DNA of 64,000 bases. Origin: Setaria digitata. Lineage: Eukaryota; Nematoda; Chromadorea; Rhabditida; Setariidae. The notes below the pieces were generated by a model. That model was not told the origin of the DNA and did not search any database. It worked only from the letters and a program-made list of their open reading frames with translations. Below are positions 37,578 through 56,712 of the stretch, one piece after another. The DNA is taken from positions 62,001-126,000 of the forward strand of contig RCAB01000103.1 in assembly GCA_003640385.1 (NCBI GenBank), written 5' to 3'. The first letter of the stretch is position 1. Each line of letters starts with the position of its first letter. A program made the position numbers and the translations under genes.

Positions 37578-38439
37578 GGAAGTGCATGGTAAGTACATAG
37601 ACAAGACATACCCACAGGAATGGATCTATCCGAGACAGCTTAGTTTGTTTGCCTTCCTTCTCAATCATGTTTCGAAAGGGAAGAAATTTGGAAATGATGA
37701 AGCAGCTCCCGCACTCCTCCCTCTTCCCTACTCACTGATTTATTGACAGTGGTTCCAAGTGACCTGAAACAAGTACATAGGTTGTGGCAGACTAGCTGTT
37801 GCAGATAGTGCGCTCGACCGCTATGGTCACAAACGACAAAAATGCTGGTCGTTATAAATTTGCAAGAAATGGAAACAATAAAGTTGACATGGTTAGTGCA
37901 ACATAAGTCGACTTGTCACTAAAAAAAAAAATTCTGGATGAATCGTAAGACCAAGGTATTGTCAGAATGACTTCGCAGTACTATGTTGTATCCCATGCTG
38001 ATGACAACATCCATGCTTGCAGTGAAATAACTGAGCAAATCTTAGAGACAAGCACTTAGAACAGATGTAACAGCGCTGGCAACTTCGAAAAGATCCGTCA
38101 AAGACCATGCACTTTGGCTCACATAGCCCCTTCAACTGATCCACTCCACTCTACGAAATCTTTTCTTTCCTGCAGTTACCTGTAATCTCAAAGGTCTTTT
38201 TCGCAGTAGGCTGAACAAGTTACAAAGCATGACTTTTTTAGTTAATGAGATTAGTGCCATAAAGTTAGGGAAGGACACAACAACATCCCATGCCAACCAT
38301 CCAGCTTTTCCAAGAATTTACAGAAAGTTTGGATTGAGGAGGATAAATGGGACGAACGTAAAGAATGCGCACCACACCAGATGTGCCTAGGCATCTAACT
38401 TACTCAGCCGTTCCGGACCGGTGCTCTGATCACTGTTCC

Positions 38440-39130
38440 AGGCCATTCCTCCATTCTTCCTGCCTGGGTCGTTAGCAAGACGGTTTATACGCTACTCCGC
38501 CCACTGTTCATCATTACATCGACTCGCTCGCTCCGCTGGTGCCAATCGCTGTTCACATTGCGTGCGAGAATTGATTTCTGTTCCGTTGCTGTTCTCTGCT
38601 CAGACCCGCGATGAACAGCAGCACTCTCGTCGGTCTGTTCCCTGCGTACTCCCTCTCGTTGTCCGTGCTGTTCTTTGCTCCGCTGTTGAACGGTCCCTCC
38701 CTGATCTTTATCGTTATCACAATCACAACTGTCGTCGTCATTGCCACTATCACTATCAGCAACATTATCACTACATCACCATCGATCCTCATCACAACTC
38801 GGCACGCACACATACCTGTCTGTAATTGGATGCACTCTGTCTGACTCACCCTCATGTTTCCGTCTCGCTGTTAGGAGAGAAGATTGAAAGCATCTGCTTT
38901 GCTTTCGTTCGCGGCAAAGTGCATGTCTTTTTTTGCGAGCGAATGTTTTGCCTTCAAATGAAGGACGAACGAACGGACGGATTGGACAACTGCGAGGAAG
39001 CTGTCCTGTAAACAAACGCCAACTGGGTTCTCACTGTCAGCACGGTGCCGCCTACTCACACAAAACGCCTGCAGTGGTCATTGATTATGTTTGGGTTGCA
39101 GCACTCCGTCACATCAGTGGAATGCCGTGA
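38440..39130. promoter_or_regulatory. GC-richer island, possible promoter region
   Basis: About 700 bases with visibly more GC and CpG than the surroundings, pyrimidine-rich stretches and many short open frames on both strands, with none showing a domain. In this window comparable composition is seen only upstream of the nuclear receptor (46980-47960) and in smaller patches. It may mark a promoter or the 5' exon of an unrecognised gene; inference only. Confidence 0.25.
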
Positions 39131-40088
39131 CCTGGAGAAGCAACTGTGACCTATGCTTTAACAGGGGTGTTCTCGAACTATTTTGCACTTCAGCGAACTT
39201 GGAGGTTCTCTGTTACAAACCTTAGGATTTGGTACTAGTATGGAAAACTATGGACATATCAGCTGGTTTATATAACATAGCATAACATATACGTCCATGT
39301 GTGTTTGTGGGGATTGGAGCAGCGCGGAGTGTTTATTAGACAATCAAGTAGAGCACGGAATCGAACACAAACAAGGGAAATAGTGTACTTGCATACACGT
39401 CGACTAATTCGAAACTTCCAGACATGTAAATGACAGTCATTGAAGTACAAAATTCCTCCCGCCGGTGGACAAGTTTACTGGCTATCAGAGAATTTAAATA
39501 ATGTGTCTTAAGTTAGCTTTTGTGATAGATCTGGAATAGGAGCAATGTGCCTTTCTAACGCAAATGACTGTTAAGATGGCATTGACTGTTGACTGCCGTA
39601 GGATCTATCCACAGACGTTCAATGTAAGCAATGAAACAGCACTTCTCTCTCATGTTGAATTGTAAAAAACGTCCTGAAAATGTAAGTCAACACCTCAACT
39701 TCTGCCTAAAACTGCTTGGTTGTTAGAAGACAAATACTCCAGAACCTAAATGTTCATCTCTAGAGCTGCCAAAAAAATGCTGCGGTGAAAGGAGGCAAGA
39801 CATGAAAATTGTATCCATCACGTTTATCTGTTTAAAGCACGACTTTTATGAACTGCATATATTTAAATGACAAAATACGAAGCATTGGTAGGCCTATAAG
39901 AACGAAATCTGCATATAATAACCCTCTGTAATATTCCCACCAATTCCACAGACGACGCATTCTTCGTGCCTACCCCAGCTTTTTATTCTTGACAGTCTTA
40001 AAGACTGCTTACCATTCAACCGTTCGCACTCCTAAATCGTCAACAACATCTTCATTTACTTTGCTCTGAAAAGGCAAAACTCAACTAG

Positions 40089-40104
40089 ACACACACACAC
40101 ACAC
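40089..40104. repeat. (AC)8 microsatellite
   Basis: Simple dinucleotide run in intergenic DNA. Confidence 0.85.
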
Positions 40105-41727
40105 GCACCCCATGTGCATGCTTTCCTCGAAAAACCAGCCACCAGCAGCAGTAAGTAGCATGAGGTCAAAACGTCATTCCCAACCCCAGAGATGCATAGG
40201 GCCAAGGAACTGCCAAACCTTCCTGTGGACAATAAAGAAAAGAATACAAAGTGGGTAAATACCACCACTAAGCGCTACCTCTGTCAGCCTTTCAGAAATA
40301 CAGCTTCTGTCATGCCTGTCGTCCAGCCTACCACGCAAGCAACCCCCTTTCTGAAGGATCTGACTTCTCCAAAATTATTTCAGAATCAAAATGTGACACC
40401 TGCAGAAGAAACATGGGGAATGCCAAGCTGTTTTCCAAAAAACCAGTTTTCTTTATTTCGTTTATTACTAACTTCCAAGTAACTTCACACACCAGTAACG
40501 CAGAAACGCTTTATCATCGATGCGTTTATTGGATTAGTGAGTTCCAGTACAAAATGGCCCCAATGAAAAGATAAGAAACAAGGAAAATCTAAACCCTTTT
40601 TTTTCAAAGAATTAACACGCGAAATGTCCGACAACAGCTGCAAGTTGAACAAAAAAGTAACCGAAATACCAATAATAGGTTTTCCAACCGAAAATATAAA
40701 AATATTGGTATTCAGTGCTCGCAAGACACTCACACTTATTTTGAAATCTAACAACCCCTCCTTTCACTGAAGTTGCAGCTAAACCGTATACAAATGAAAC
40801 AGTTTCAAAATTTGGAAGGAACGAAGACAGATTCTACAAATATAAATAAACACTCTTAATAGGTATAAATGAACTGAATGAATAAAGCATGAAAATCTAC
40901 AGTAACCCCCTCCAAGAAAAAAAAAAACGAAAGGCTAAGGATATTTCATCAGTTTGAAAGTTCGAGGAGAATGTTTTCACATTTTGAAAGTTAGAGGAAT
41001 ATATTTGGGGATTTTTATCAAATACACCGGGAAAAACCGCCGTAACAAAGAATGCAAGAATATAACAAAAACTAAACTGCAAAAAAAGACAAGCTGCCAA
41101 GCCTGAAATGGAAATACTTTGGTTAGATTTTAGTTTTACTAGCTGTGCGAGGAAGACCCTCTAAAACAAAACAAAAAAGAAAAAAAAAAAAAAGAAAAAA
41201 AAAACTTTTCTTCCCACCAATACCCCATAAAAAAGGTGTAGGCTTCCGAACTATTTCATAAAATTCAAAAAAGTCGGAACTGAAAAGAAAGCTACATCAA
41301 GTTACAAAAAAAGCACCGTATCACAAATCGAAAGACTCAGTACTTGAATGACCCAACACAAAACAATAAAACACTGAAGTTGGTAATTTTCTTCAGGAAA
41401 CAAATATCTAACACCATTACTACCAAAAACACGGTGCATAATGTTGGAGAGATAATGTGCTTACTTCCCAGGGCAATACTTCACCACTATGCAACTGATG
41501 ACAGAAAGCTATTAACATTATGCGTCATATCAACTTCCAAGGCACAGAGAGACCACATCGATTCGTATGACATCATACGAAATTAGCATTGAATTTGAAA
41601 GCACATTTGAGAAAATATTGAATTAAAATGAGCATGTCGACAAGACATGAGCCGTAGAAGAGATCCTGTTTTGGCTTGGCAGTAAACTGACCAGATCACT
41701 TAGTATTCAATAATGAAGGGTTGTAAA

Positions 41728-44700
41728 TCAACAGGAGTCGTTAAAAAATAGCCCATCGACTACCGGATCAATGTTCATTGAAAGGTCACGACATAACTGC
41801 ATCATACCGCACAACGCCGCACCCATCTTCTAAATTTTTATTTCAATCAGAATTCATGTAGGACATGAGTTTCAAAGTTACTTTCAATCTCGGTTAAGGA
41901 GAAAAACTCCAAAACTTCTAAATTAAGTAATCAATTATTATAGAATTTATAGGCTAAACACTTACAGAAAGACCGGCAATCAAAAGGAGAAGGTTGCCAA
42001 AGCGAGACGTTGCTTCGGCTGGTGAAAGACGACTACTGAGATGTGCGTAAAGAGCATTCTGCACAGATCCACGAGCTACCGACAATAACGAAGCAGAATG
42101 GGGCGTAAGATTTGCAGCACTTGGATCCAATGCAATTATCGCCTTCAATGCAACCATCTCGATTTCAGTAAATCCCAAACGCCGCATTGGGCTCAATACA
42201 ACATCCAGAATGTTTTTCTTCACAATTCTACAAGATTTTGTTGATTTTTAAATTTACACCACAAACAGAAAACACATTTGAACAGTAGAGTTAAATATAT
42301 CCGAATATCACGAAAATTTTTGCTTAGATTACATTGCATTCACTAAACAGATAAGAAAGAATGGATTTCTAGGTTCACGATAATACGTTCCATTTTCAAG
42401 CAAAATTTTGCGTTTTCACGAAACACAGTAAAAACCAACTCAATTCGGGATTCCAACAATATGATTTGTTTATCTTCACATTGCTCACTGATAATAACAG
42501 GTTTTTCACGATGGAAATAATGCCCACTGGGTAGTAAAATTGTGCTGCTGACCACCTCAGTATTACGCACAGTGTGGTATGCAACAACAAGAAGTGCAAA
42601 TTGTGACACACAGTTATGAATTATCGATATCTGCAAAGGTAAAATTAAGAAATCTGCGAAAAAAAAAAAAACAAATTAATCCTGAACGTAGGACAAAATC
42701 AATTAACCTAAATTTGAGAATTTCTTCCATACTAAGAGAGTTATTATAATGTATTAACAGAGAATAAAACATTATCCTGATCAGTATAAAATAAAACAAT
42801 CTGCTTTCAAGACTGCCATACCCTTCTCGTAAAAATTTCCCTATTTCTTCCTTCCATTCTCCTCCTCACAATCCAATATTTTGGATCCCAAATCTTGCCT
42901 TTTGAAAATTTATAGGGAAAAAAAAAAAAAACCTTTTCGCTAGGTGTGAGATCAGCGATTGGCTTAAGTGTATTGGCATAATCAAATAGCAATACGATGA
43001 GGCGCCTCAAATTTTCAAAATATTCTTTGCATCCAGCAAGACCCAAAGACCCATCGAACGTCAGCTAAAAGAAAATCTACAATTTTTAAGATGGATGTGG
43101 ATTCATAACAATCAAAGAACACAGCTTTATAAATAACTAAATAATTGTTTGAAAAAATACTGACTCATAGTCAGTGTTCGCTTCATACAAGTATTTAGGA
43201 AAGGTGATAACTGAGAGTAAGTAAATTCCTGTGAATGCAAATCGCAAAACTTTGAAGGGGAAATTGAACTAGAAAGCAAAAAAAGAAAAAGTCCAGGTAT
43301 CCCAAGGTTACTAACCGGAGATCGTGAAACGATGAGCGAAGGACGCAGAACAGCATCAATAAGGGTAATAGAAGTCTTGGTTATAACAGGATGGGCGTCT
43401 CGAAGCTGATTGCATATATGCTCAATTTCACAGAGTGTTGCAAGAACGGATTCATCACCAACGGGCACAGGGCATTTTGGCTGACCTGAGGTGTTATTCG
43501 TGCAAAAGGATCGCGTGGAAGATCGAGCATCATCACTCGGAACGTTGTCTTTTTCAGATGTAACACACGGTAGCTCCCCGGATATGGAACTGGCTGACAT
43601 TTTGGTGGCACCGTTTTCACAGCCACTTCGGCGTGGATTCTTTTGTCTACCAGTTTTATCACGGTCGGGGCGAATTGCTGAAATCCTGCTACCGTTTTTT
43701 TGTTGCATACGAGCGAAAAATTTTTTGCGGGATGAAGTGAAATTATTGTCTTTATTTGTATTATATATATATATATATATATAGATATATAGATATAGAT
43801 GGTAGGATGCAGGCTTTCAAATGAATTTATGGTCTTCATAAAAGTACGAATAGAGTCAGAAGGCAAGGCTATGTCCAAAGACCCATATAAAAAAGGAAGT
43901 GAAAAAGGATGAGCGAGTGAATAGTTTACACCATTCCCAAAAAGATGTAAAGTGGAAGAGATGTAGACATCAACATCAACAGCAGCAGCAGTAGCACAGC
44001 TTCCACGTACACAACGGAATGGACTTTCTGGTCAAAGGTTACCCCCCCCCCCCNCTGAAGTACTTTTCTCCTTTTCGTCATCGAGAAGAATTAGGGAAAA
44101 GATCCAGAGTCAAACAACAGACTCACCGTCAGGTTCCATTCCTACTTGAAGGCACTTCTGAAAACGGCAAGATCGACAAACGTTACGACCAGCTGGAAAT
44201 GTATTTGCGTATGTATAACAACAAGTGATAAACCCTTTACTCATGAGCTTGGATTTATCGTTAAAATTAGCATAAACACGATAGCCAGATGGTCATAAAA
44301 ATTTCAAATACAAACTTAGAAATGAACCTGTTTCTATGAGTCTCGAACTAAGACGCAATAAAAAATATCTCATTGAAAGTGATCGAAGCTGAACAGAACT
44401 GACTCCCCACTCAGAAAAAGGACAGTAAAGACAAAAGTCAACAATCACATTTCGCGGTTATACTTCCGACACACAACTAATTTATACATAGGATGGATGT
44501 TAGGGGAGAGAATGGCAATGAATGAAGGGAAGAGAAAGGGGATTCGCACAGTCCTGACCATCCCCTATCTCGTGCCCACTTTGTAATTGCGGAAAAACTT
44601 TGCAACTCAGATCATTGAATAAGCTACTATAAAACAACCACAATTTAATAATGATCAACAGAACTACTCACCTTTATCAATTCTACATTTTTGCTCATAA

Positions 44701-47029
44701 CGACATACGTAATTTTTCCCAGCACGAACCTACAAGGTATTACTTGATATTAACGATTCTCAATGGTATTTGATAAATATTTAGAGACAAGCATTCAAGT
44801 TAACACTAGAAGTAAATTTTAAAAGACCATTTACAGACATATTTTCATAAAATTTCTAGAATTTAATACGCCTCAAATGCAAACTCAATGCGAAAGACAA
44901 CGCATTCCGAATTCTTGCATATGTTACCAGATTCTTATTATAAAGCCTGATCTACATCAATTTTGTATCCTGAAGTAGAATTTTTTACTCAGTTAACAAG
45001 AACTAGAAGAAAATAACTTACCGTTCTACGAAAGAAACCCTTGCATCCAAAACAGGCAATAACACCATAATGCCGACCACTTGCTTCGTCATGGCAAACC
45101 GAACTGGAAAATTTTTCTGCGCTCAACGCTTAAAAATTTTTGGGCTGAACTTTCAGGAAATTTAAATTTCTTAAAATTTTGACGAAGACCGGTAGATGAT
45201 AAAAAGAACCAGAAAGTATGTATGTATGTTATCCGCGTCCTCTACATGCTGACACTTACAGACAGTGATAATTCATATTTAATGGTTAATCATGTACTTT
45301 CTTCAGTTATTCGCAAATCTAGCTGAGAATTAGTGCGATACTAAAGTGGTCTAAATTCATTATTATTACACTTGGTACAGGAAACAGGACCGTCCTTATG
45401 AGAGCATTCTCATTGCCACTGTGTCCTGCAATCCCTTGTTTACGTAACACAAAATTCAAAGGCAGTGTAATCGCGTCATATTTACAAAGGAAACTTTTGC
45501 ACCTAAACAGTGTTTGTCACAAAAATCCGATTTCACATTAGCTTATGGGAATCGATCAACAGAAAAATGCTTACATTAACTCATAAAATTTTAGGAAGTT
45601 TTTATTTATATATATATATATATATACCCGCGGTAAACTGGAGGAATTGGCGTGCTGTAGCCATTACTGAAAAGTGTTAAAGGTGTTGGTAATTTCTTAA
45701 AAATCTTCCATAATCGTAACAGGGTATTGCAATTATTTCCCTTGAACGAGGAAATCCCAGTAAATGTAAGTCATCAGCTTTAGTTGATTACGTCGCCTCA
45801 GTACGAAGCTATCCAACAACGGAAAAATGAAAATAATTATAGAAAAGGGCACACCTAACTACACCTAATAATTCATAGAAACTGAAAAGTTGCAAGATCA
45901 AAGGCGTAGGAGGGTCTGTGAAAAGACGAAAGGTCATCTCGCATCAAGGACAAATCAGAGTGCGGTCCTGTTAATCAGTAAAATTGTCTAGCGTGTTTTC
46001 CTTTTGTTATCTCAGCTGAAGGAAATTTCACTATATCGTGAAAGTAGGATTGTTCTGATGAAAAATGAAAGTAGATATCATAATTTCAACTCATCCAAAG
46101 TAAAGGCAAAAGAAGATGCCCTAATACAGAGGATAATGTTTTGGCAGTGATAACATGAACAATGTAGTGACCTTCTCACTTCTTTAAGAATCAGAATACA
46201 ATTCTTAAAGAATTTCATATGTCGAATACTCGTGTGAAGCAATGAAGAGGCAGTAAGAACAAAAAAGGAAAATCAGTGGAGCACAGATTTCCGAAGTTAC
46301 CGCTTACAAAAGCATGTAATAGAAATATATGGATGTATTACAGGAGAACAGTTTCAATTCAAAAGGAATACGATGGATGGAATTTTGACTGGCGTTGATG
46401 TCTATTGTTTTATTACTCAGTGTCTAACCTTCTACTGGTTTTCTGAAGCAAATGAGAAAGCACTGGAACGACATGTTTGTTCACGTATGACTGTGAGCAA
46501 TGCGTACATTTTATGAGCAGATCAAAACGACCTGTCAGAGGTGTGGAAGAAAATACACGGGAAGATATACTTTCCTTGCTGGGCCGGAATGGACCTATAG
46601 CAAAAACAATTGTGACTAGCGAAGCAATATTTGAAGGTAAAAGCAGAGGAACTGAAACATTGGAAATGCTTGAAATACTGAGAGTATTTAGTGGGATAAA
46701 AGTTTGAACAAGGAACAGAAGATGGACATTAGTGGATTCTTGCCACTGAAAGGAAACTGGTTTGCTCGTTTGTTTGTTAGCGTTAAAAAAATCACCGACC
46801 AGATGGTTGGCTCGCCATCGACCAGCGGGACGGAATGGTTTTCCATGGTATTTGTTGATTCATTCAGTGCAGGTGATTCCGGATCACCAGGCTTCAGGAT
46901 TGATTCAATTGAATAGGCCTGTTGTGAGGAGAACGACGGAGACGTACTACGATTACTACTACGCATGATTACCGCAACGTTGTTTGCAATGGCTGCGTAA
47001 GCGGCTGCTGCAGCTGCCGCCTCAGTCAT
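41728..47029 (-). CDS. Nuclear hormone receptor (HNF4-derived nematode type), 9 exons
   Basis: Exons, 5' to 3': 46800-47029, 45022-45103, 44672-44729, 44127-44192, 43316-43677, 42933-43064, 42440-42630, 41966-42227, 41728-41829; phases agree and give 494 aa. The start at 47029 opens a polyalanine stretch ([17 protein letters not shown]). The DNA-binding domain spans four exons. Zinc finger 1 is [14 protein letters not shown]...[11 protein letters not shown], with P-box CFGCKG. Zinc finger 2 is CRYEQKC...[17 protein letters not shown]. The hinge [14 protein letters not shown] is followed by a ligand-binding domain with [26 protein letters not shown] and [19 protein letters not shown]. The last exon gives DPVVDGLFF, an AF-2-like helix. 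It is a ligand-regulated nuclear transcription factor; ligand and target genes cannot be read from sequence. It belongs to the nematode-expanded, HNF4-derived group; the exact paralogue is not assigned. Confidence 0.92.
43762..43783. repeat. (TA)11 microsatellite
   Basis: Dinucleotide run in the nuclear receptor intron between 43677 and 44127, followed by a degenerate AGATATAT tail to about 43800. Confidence 0.85.
44042..44055. other. Poly-C run with one undetermined base
   Basis: Twelve C's followed by N at 44054 and another C, inside the nuclear receptor intron just below exon 44127-44192. This probably marks a homopolymer sequencing problem, not biology. No exon is affected. Confidence 0.9.
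45607..45626. repeat. (TA)10 microsatellite
   Basis: Dinucleotide run in the first intron of the nuclear receptor gene. Confidence 0.85.
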
Positions 47030-47083
47030 TGCTGGCAGCCCACACTGATCAAAGACCGGCCTCTGTTGCTCGGCTCTTCTGAT

Positions 47084-47093
47084 CTGGAAAACG
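47084..47093 (-). promoter_or_regulatory. Candidate trans-splice or 5' UTR acceptor of the nuclear receptor gene
   Basis: On the minus strand, GTTTTCCAG ends at 47084, 54 bases before the ATG at 47029. No coding exon is needed upstream because the ATG context completes the protein, so this looks like a spliced-leader acceptor or the end of a 5' UTR intron. The frame stays open upstream of the ATG to 47269, so a longer N-terminus is an alternative. Confidence 0.45.
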
Positions 47094-47960
47094 CCCCGCC
47101 CGCAAATTTGTGTGAAGAAAACGAAAAGGAATGGAATACCTATCGGAGACACACACACAGAGACAGCGACGGTGGAAGAGCGAAGAGCGCCGGCGACGTG
47201 GCTGGGCGGAGCAGAGAGAGCGACGTGCCGTAAAAGCGAACGAAAGGGCGCCTCCCCGCGAAGATGCACCGCTGCTGGTAGCTGGCTGGCTGGTCGCCGG
47301 TCTGTCGGGGTGGCCGCTCGCCAACAAATAAGCTGTCAAATTGTAAAGTACGCAGCGAAAAGCAAAAGCGAAGTCATCCTCTCCTGCATCACTGCCACCG
47401 CATAGATGTACCTACGTCTCTGCACTTCCCTTCCTCTCTCTGCGTCTCTTCAGCAGTGCATTTCATCTCCGAGGAGGTGAACCTGGAGCAGAACATGTAC
47501 CTGTGTGGTTTACAATATAATTTGCATCAAGTTCATCATCTCGCAGCGGTGACACACAATAGACGACAGCCAGTGAACCCGTCACTGCTCGGCTCGCTCT
47601 CTTTCTGTGTTCAAAGATCACAGTGCACGAATCTTCGCGTCTGCTTGTCAGGGTGGCATGCGGCACTTTGCTCAGTCCATGCTTACAGCTGGTCCAGTCC
47701 ACTTACTGCAACCTGCACCACTCCACAGAACAACGCCTCCTCGTGCGCCTCGCAGGCACGAACACACATTCCTGTTGCGAGATGCAACTCTTCTGCACTA
47801 TACCGTGTCATGCAGCAGCCTTACTATCACAACAACAGCCACTACCGCCCTTTATCACTCCACTAAGCAGACGCTTTAGTCTGATAAGTGCCACAACGGA
47901 CTATCAGTTGCCTTCAAGCCATTTCCGCCCTCCTTTTAAGCCTGCTCTCTTAAGGCACCA
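47085..47960. promoter_or_regulatory. GC-rich region upstream of the nuclear receptor gene
   Basis: About 900 bases with high GC and CpG compared with the window. Open frames overlap on both strands (for example plus 47456-47866), as expected from GC-rich non-coding DNA; none shows a domain. Its position directly 5' of the nuclear receptor start suggests a promoter or 5' UTR region. Confidence 0.4.
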
Positions 47961-49991
47961 CTTCACTATCAGCCCAGTTGAGAACAGTTCTTAGAACTGA
48001 ACTATCAAGACTGGTAGGATGAACAGTGAGCTGACCGCGTACCACCCATGAAACGTTTCACAACGGTGCTTCACGAGGAGTCTGAACCAACTGACAACAA
48101 TCTGTTGAGTAGAAAAATGCACAATAATAACAATACACCTCCGTATTGGATCGTAGGCTGCAAACTCAAAACGAAGGCTAGCTGTAAACTTGTAAACCTG
48201 CATGAAAGCAGCACTTTTGCTTAAATGGAAATAAAGTGAAACTCACGCGCAGTAGAAAAGTATCACCTGGAATTACAAGAATCTTGCTTGGTATCGCACA
48301 GAACTGATTTGCATTTTTCACGAATCATCATTATGTATATATATATATCTGATTAGAACATGCAAAAGTTTACGAAAAGTATGATACGTGACATACTTGA
48401 TTTCATCAACATTTCCAATTTTCAGTCATCAATGACCAGTTAATAATGTTTGGCGAAATGTGTATTGTTTGATAGTGAATGATCAAATATAATAATAACT
48501 AAATAGAAGAGGTGAGTGTGTATTGTTTGTAAGATAGGTAGCGCAGTAGGTTAAGACAGGATCAATCTACATTTGTGTCACCTGTTCCCTGTTCACCTTC
48601 TGCAGATACAATTGGTGCCACCAACAGCACTTTCTCTAGATTGAAATATTTCCGGACTGTTTCTATAACTGAGACGTGCCTTCTACTTAAAAACAAGTAT
48701 GTTTAGTGATATGACTCATGAATTTCCCGAAACGACAATTTTTATTTTTTAAAAATTCGTAACAATAAAAATCCTCCATTTCACCGTCATTTCTACTCAA
48801 TATTTTCAAATCGATTGCTTGTTCGACCGACTTCATCCCCATGCGATACTGTGCGAAACTGCTCTTGCGAATACCGCAAATCTCAATTTCCAAAAACAGG
48901 ATTAAAGAAAGTTGCTGAGAAGAGTCATTCATCAAATCAGGTCCTCGAATACTAACCTGACGAAAACATAATTGCCTTTTGTATCACTTTCACTTGTATC
49001 ATCGACTTAAGCGATAAACAATATGGTGAACAGATGGACGGACAAACATACATCAGACGTGTTCGAAAATCTCCCCAGTGGCTGCCTACTGTTTACAGAT
49101 CTTGAAGTTATCGACTGTCAACATATTTACGCAAAATTAGATCAGAGATCAGTGTTCCGCAATCAGGGAGAGCAGTCGTGTAGCTTAAAATGCTGGAAAC
49201 GTTATTATTGTTTTCCATTGGTGAATGGATCTCTCTAGAGCTCTCGTACAAGGGACAAATGAAATTACTGATATTATTCATTTCTATAGTCCAAAGACTA
49301 TTCCATAAATACACACACACACACACACACAGAGATCGGGAAGGTAAAATGAATGTGTTTAGGTACAGCAACCTGTAATGTTTGCTGTCTTTGCGTCAGT
49401 CTGTCTGCTTGTTTGTTTACATCGTCCATTACATAGGAAAATTAATGAAAACAATGTCAGCTGCTTCGTTTCCGAAATTTTCACGAAGTGAAGGGATCTT
49501 TATGACTGCTCACTGAAGATGAGCCATCTGGTCCAGAACATTCTGGCGTCGAATTATCAGGACAGCTCTTGTTGTACATGTAAACTTCCTAAGAGAACGG
49601 CTGATTGCAGAAAATCAATAATAATATATAGCCAAAATAGTTGATAGTGACATAAACGTATTGAAAAAGGTTGCACAACTACTTGATTGCTCGCTTGTTC
49701 GATGTCTTACAGATTTGTTAGAGGTTTGAAGAATTTAGATATGTAGAAAAAGAATTAGTTTTAGTACGAATTTACAGGACCGTTTCCAATAATTCGTTTT
49801 TTTCGAACAGTTTCTGGCTTTTACAACGAACCTATACTTTGGTACCCTAACACTAATTATAATTCCTTATTCTTTAAAGTTCACATACTACATTAACTTC
49901 TTCATTAATACATTAACTTACCTGATTTATAGAAAATTCATAACGGTTAGAACTTTGAGTGAATAAGATTTTATTATTCGATAATCAAACA
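47961..49991. other. Intergenic region between the nuclear receptor and ETS genes
   Basis: No coding exon is recognised. It should contain the ETS 3' UTR at its right end. A tRNA A-box-like stretch (TAGCGCAGTAGG near 48540) has no matching B-box, so no tRNA is called. An (AC)10 run is at 49311-49330. Confidence 0.45.
49311..49330. repeat. (AC)10 microsatellite
   Basis: Simple dinucleotide run in intergenic DNA. Confidence 0.9.

Positions 49992-56712
<6,721 letters not shown>

Larger units (their letters stand above)
36872..41727. other. Intergenic region including a GC-richer island
   Basis: From about 37119 to 41727 no recognisable domain is seen. One long plus-strand open frame (37119-37577) is listed separately. 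The 38440-39130 part is clearly richer in GC, with open frames in several overlapping frames on both strands, which is what GC-rich non-coding DNA produces. The 39450-41700 part is AT-rich and includes an (AC)n run and the expected 3' UTR of the nuclear receptor gene. Confidence 0.45.

Noticed and set aside
47456..47866. 136-codon plus-strand frame in the GC-rich block
   Set aside because: Several frames on both strands are open together here, no domain is seen and the composition explains it.
48530..48620. tRNA gene or tRNA-derived repeat
   Set aside because: An A-box-like stretch is present, but no B-box and no cloverleaf could be drawn.
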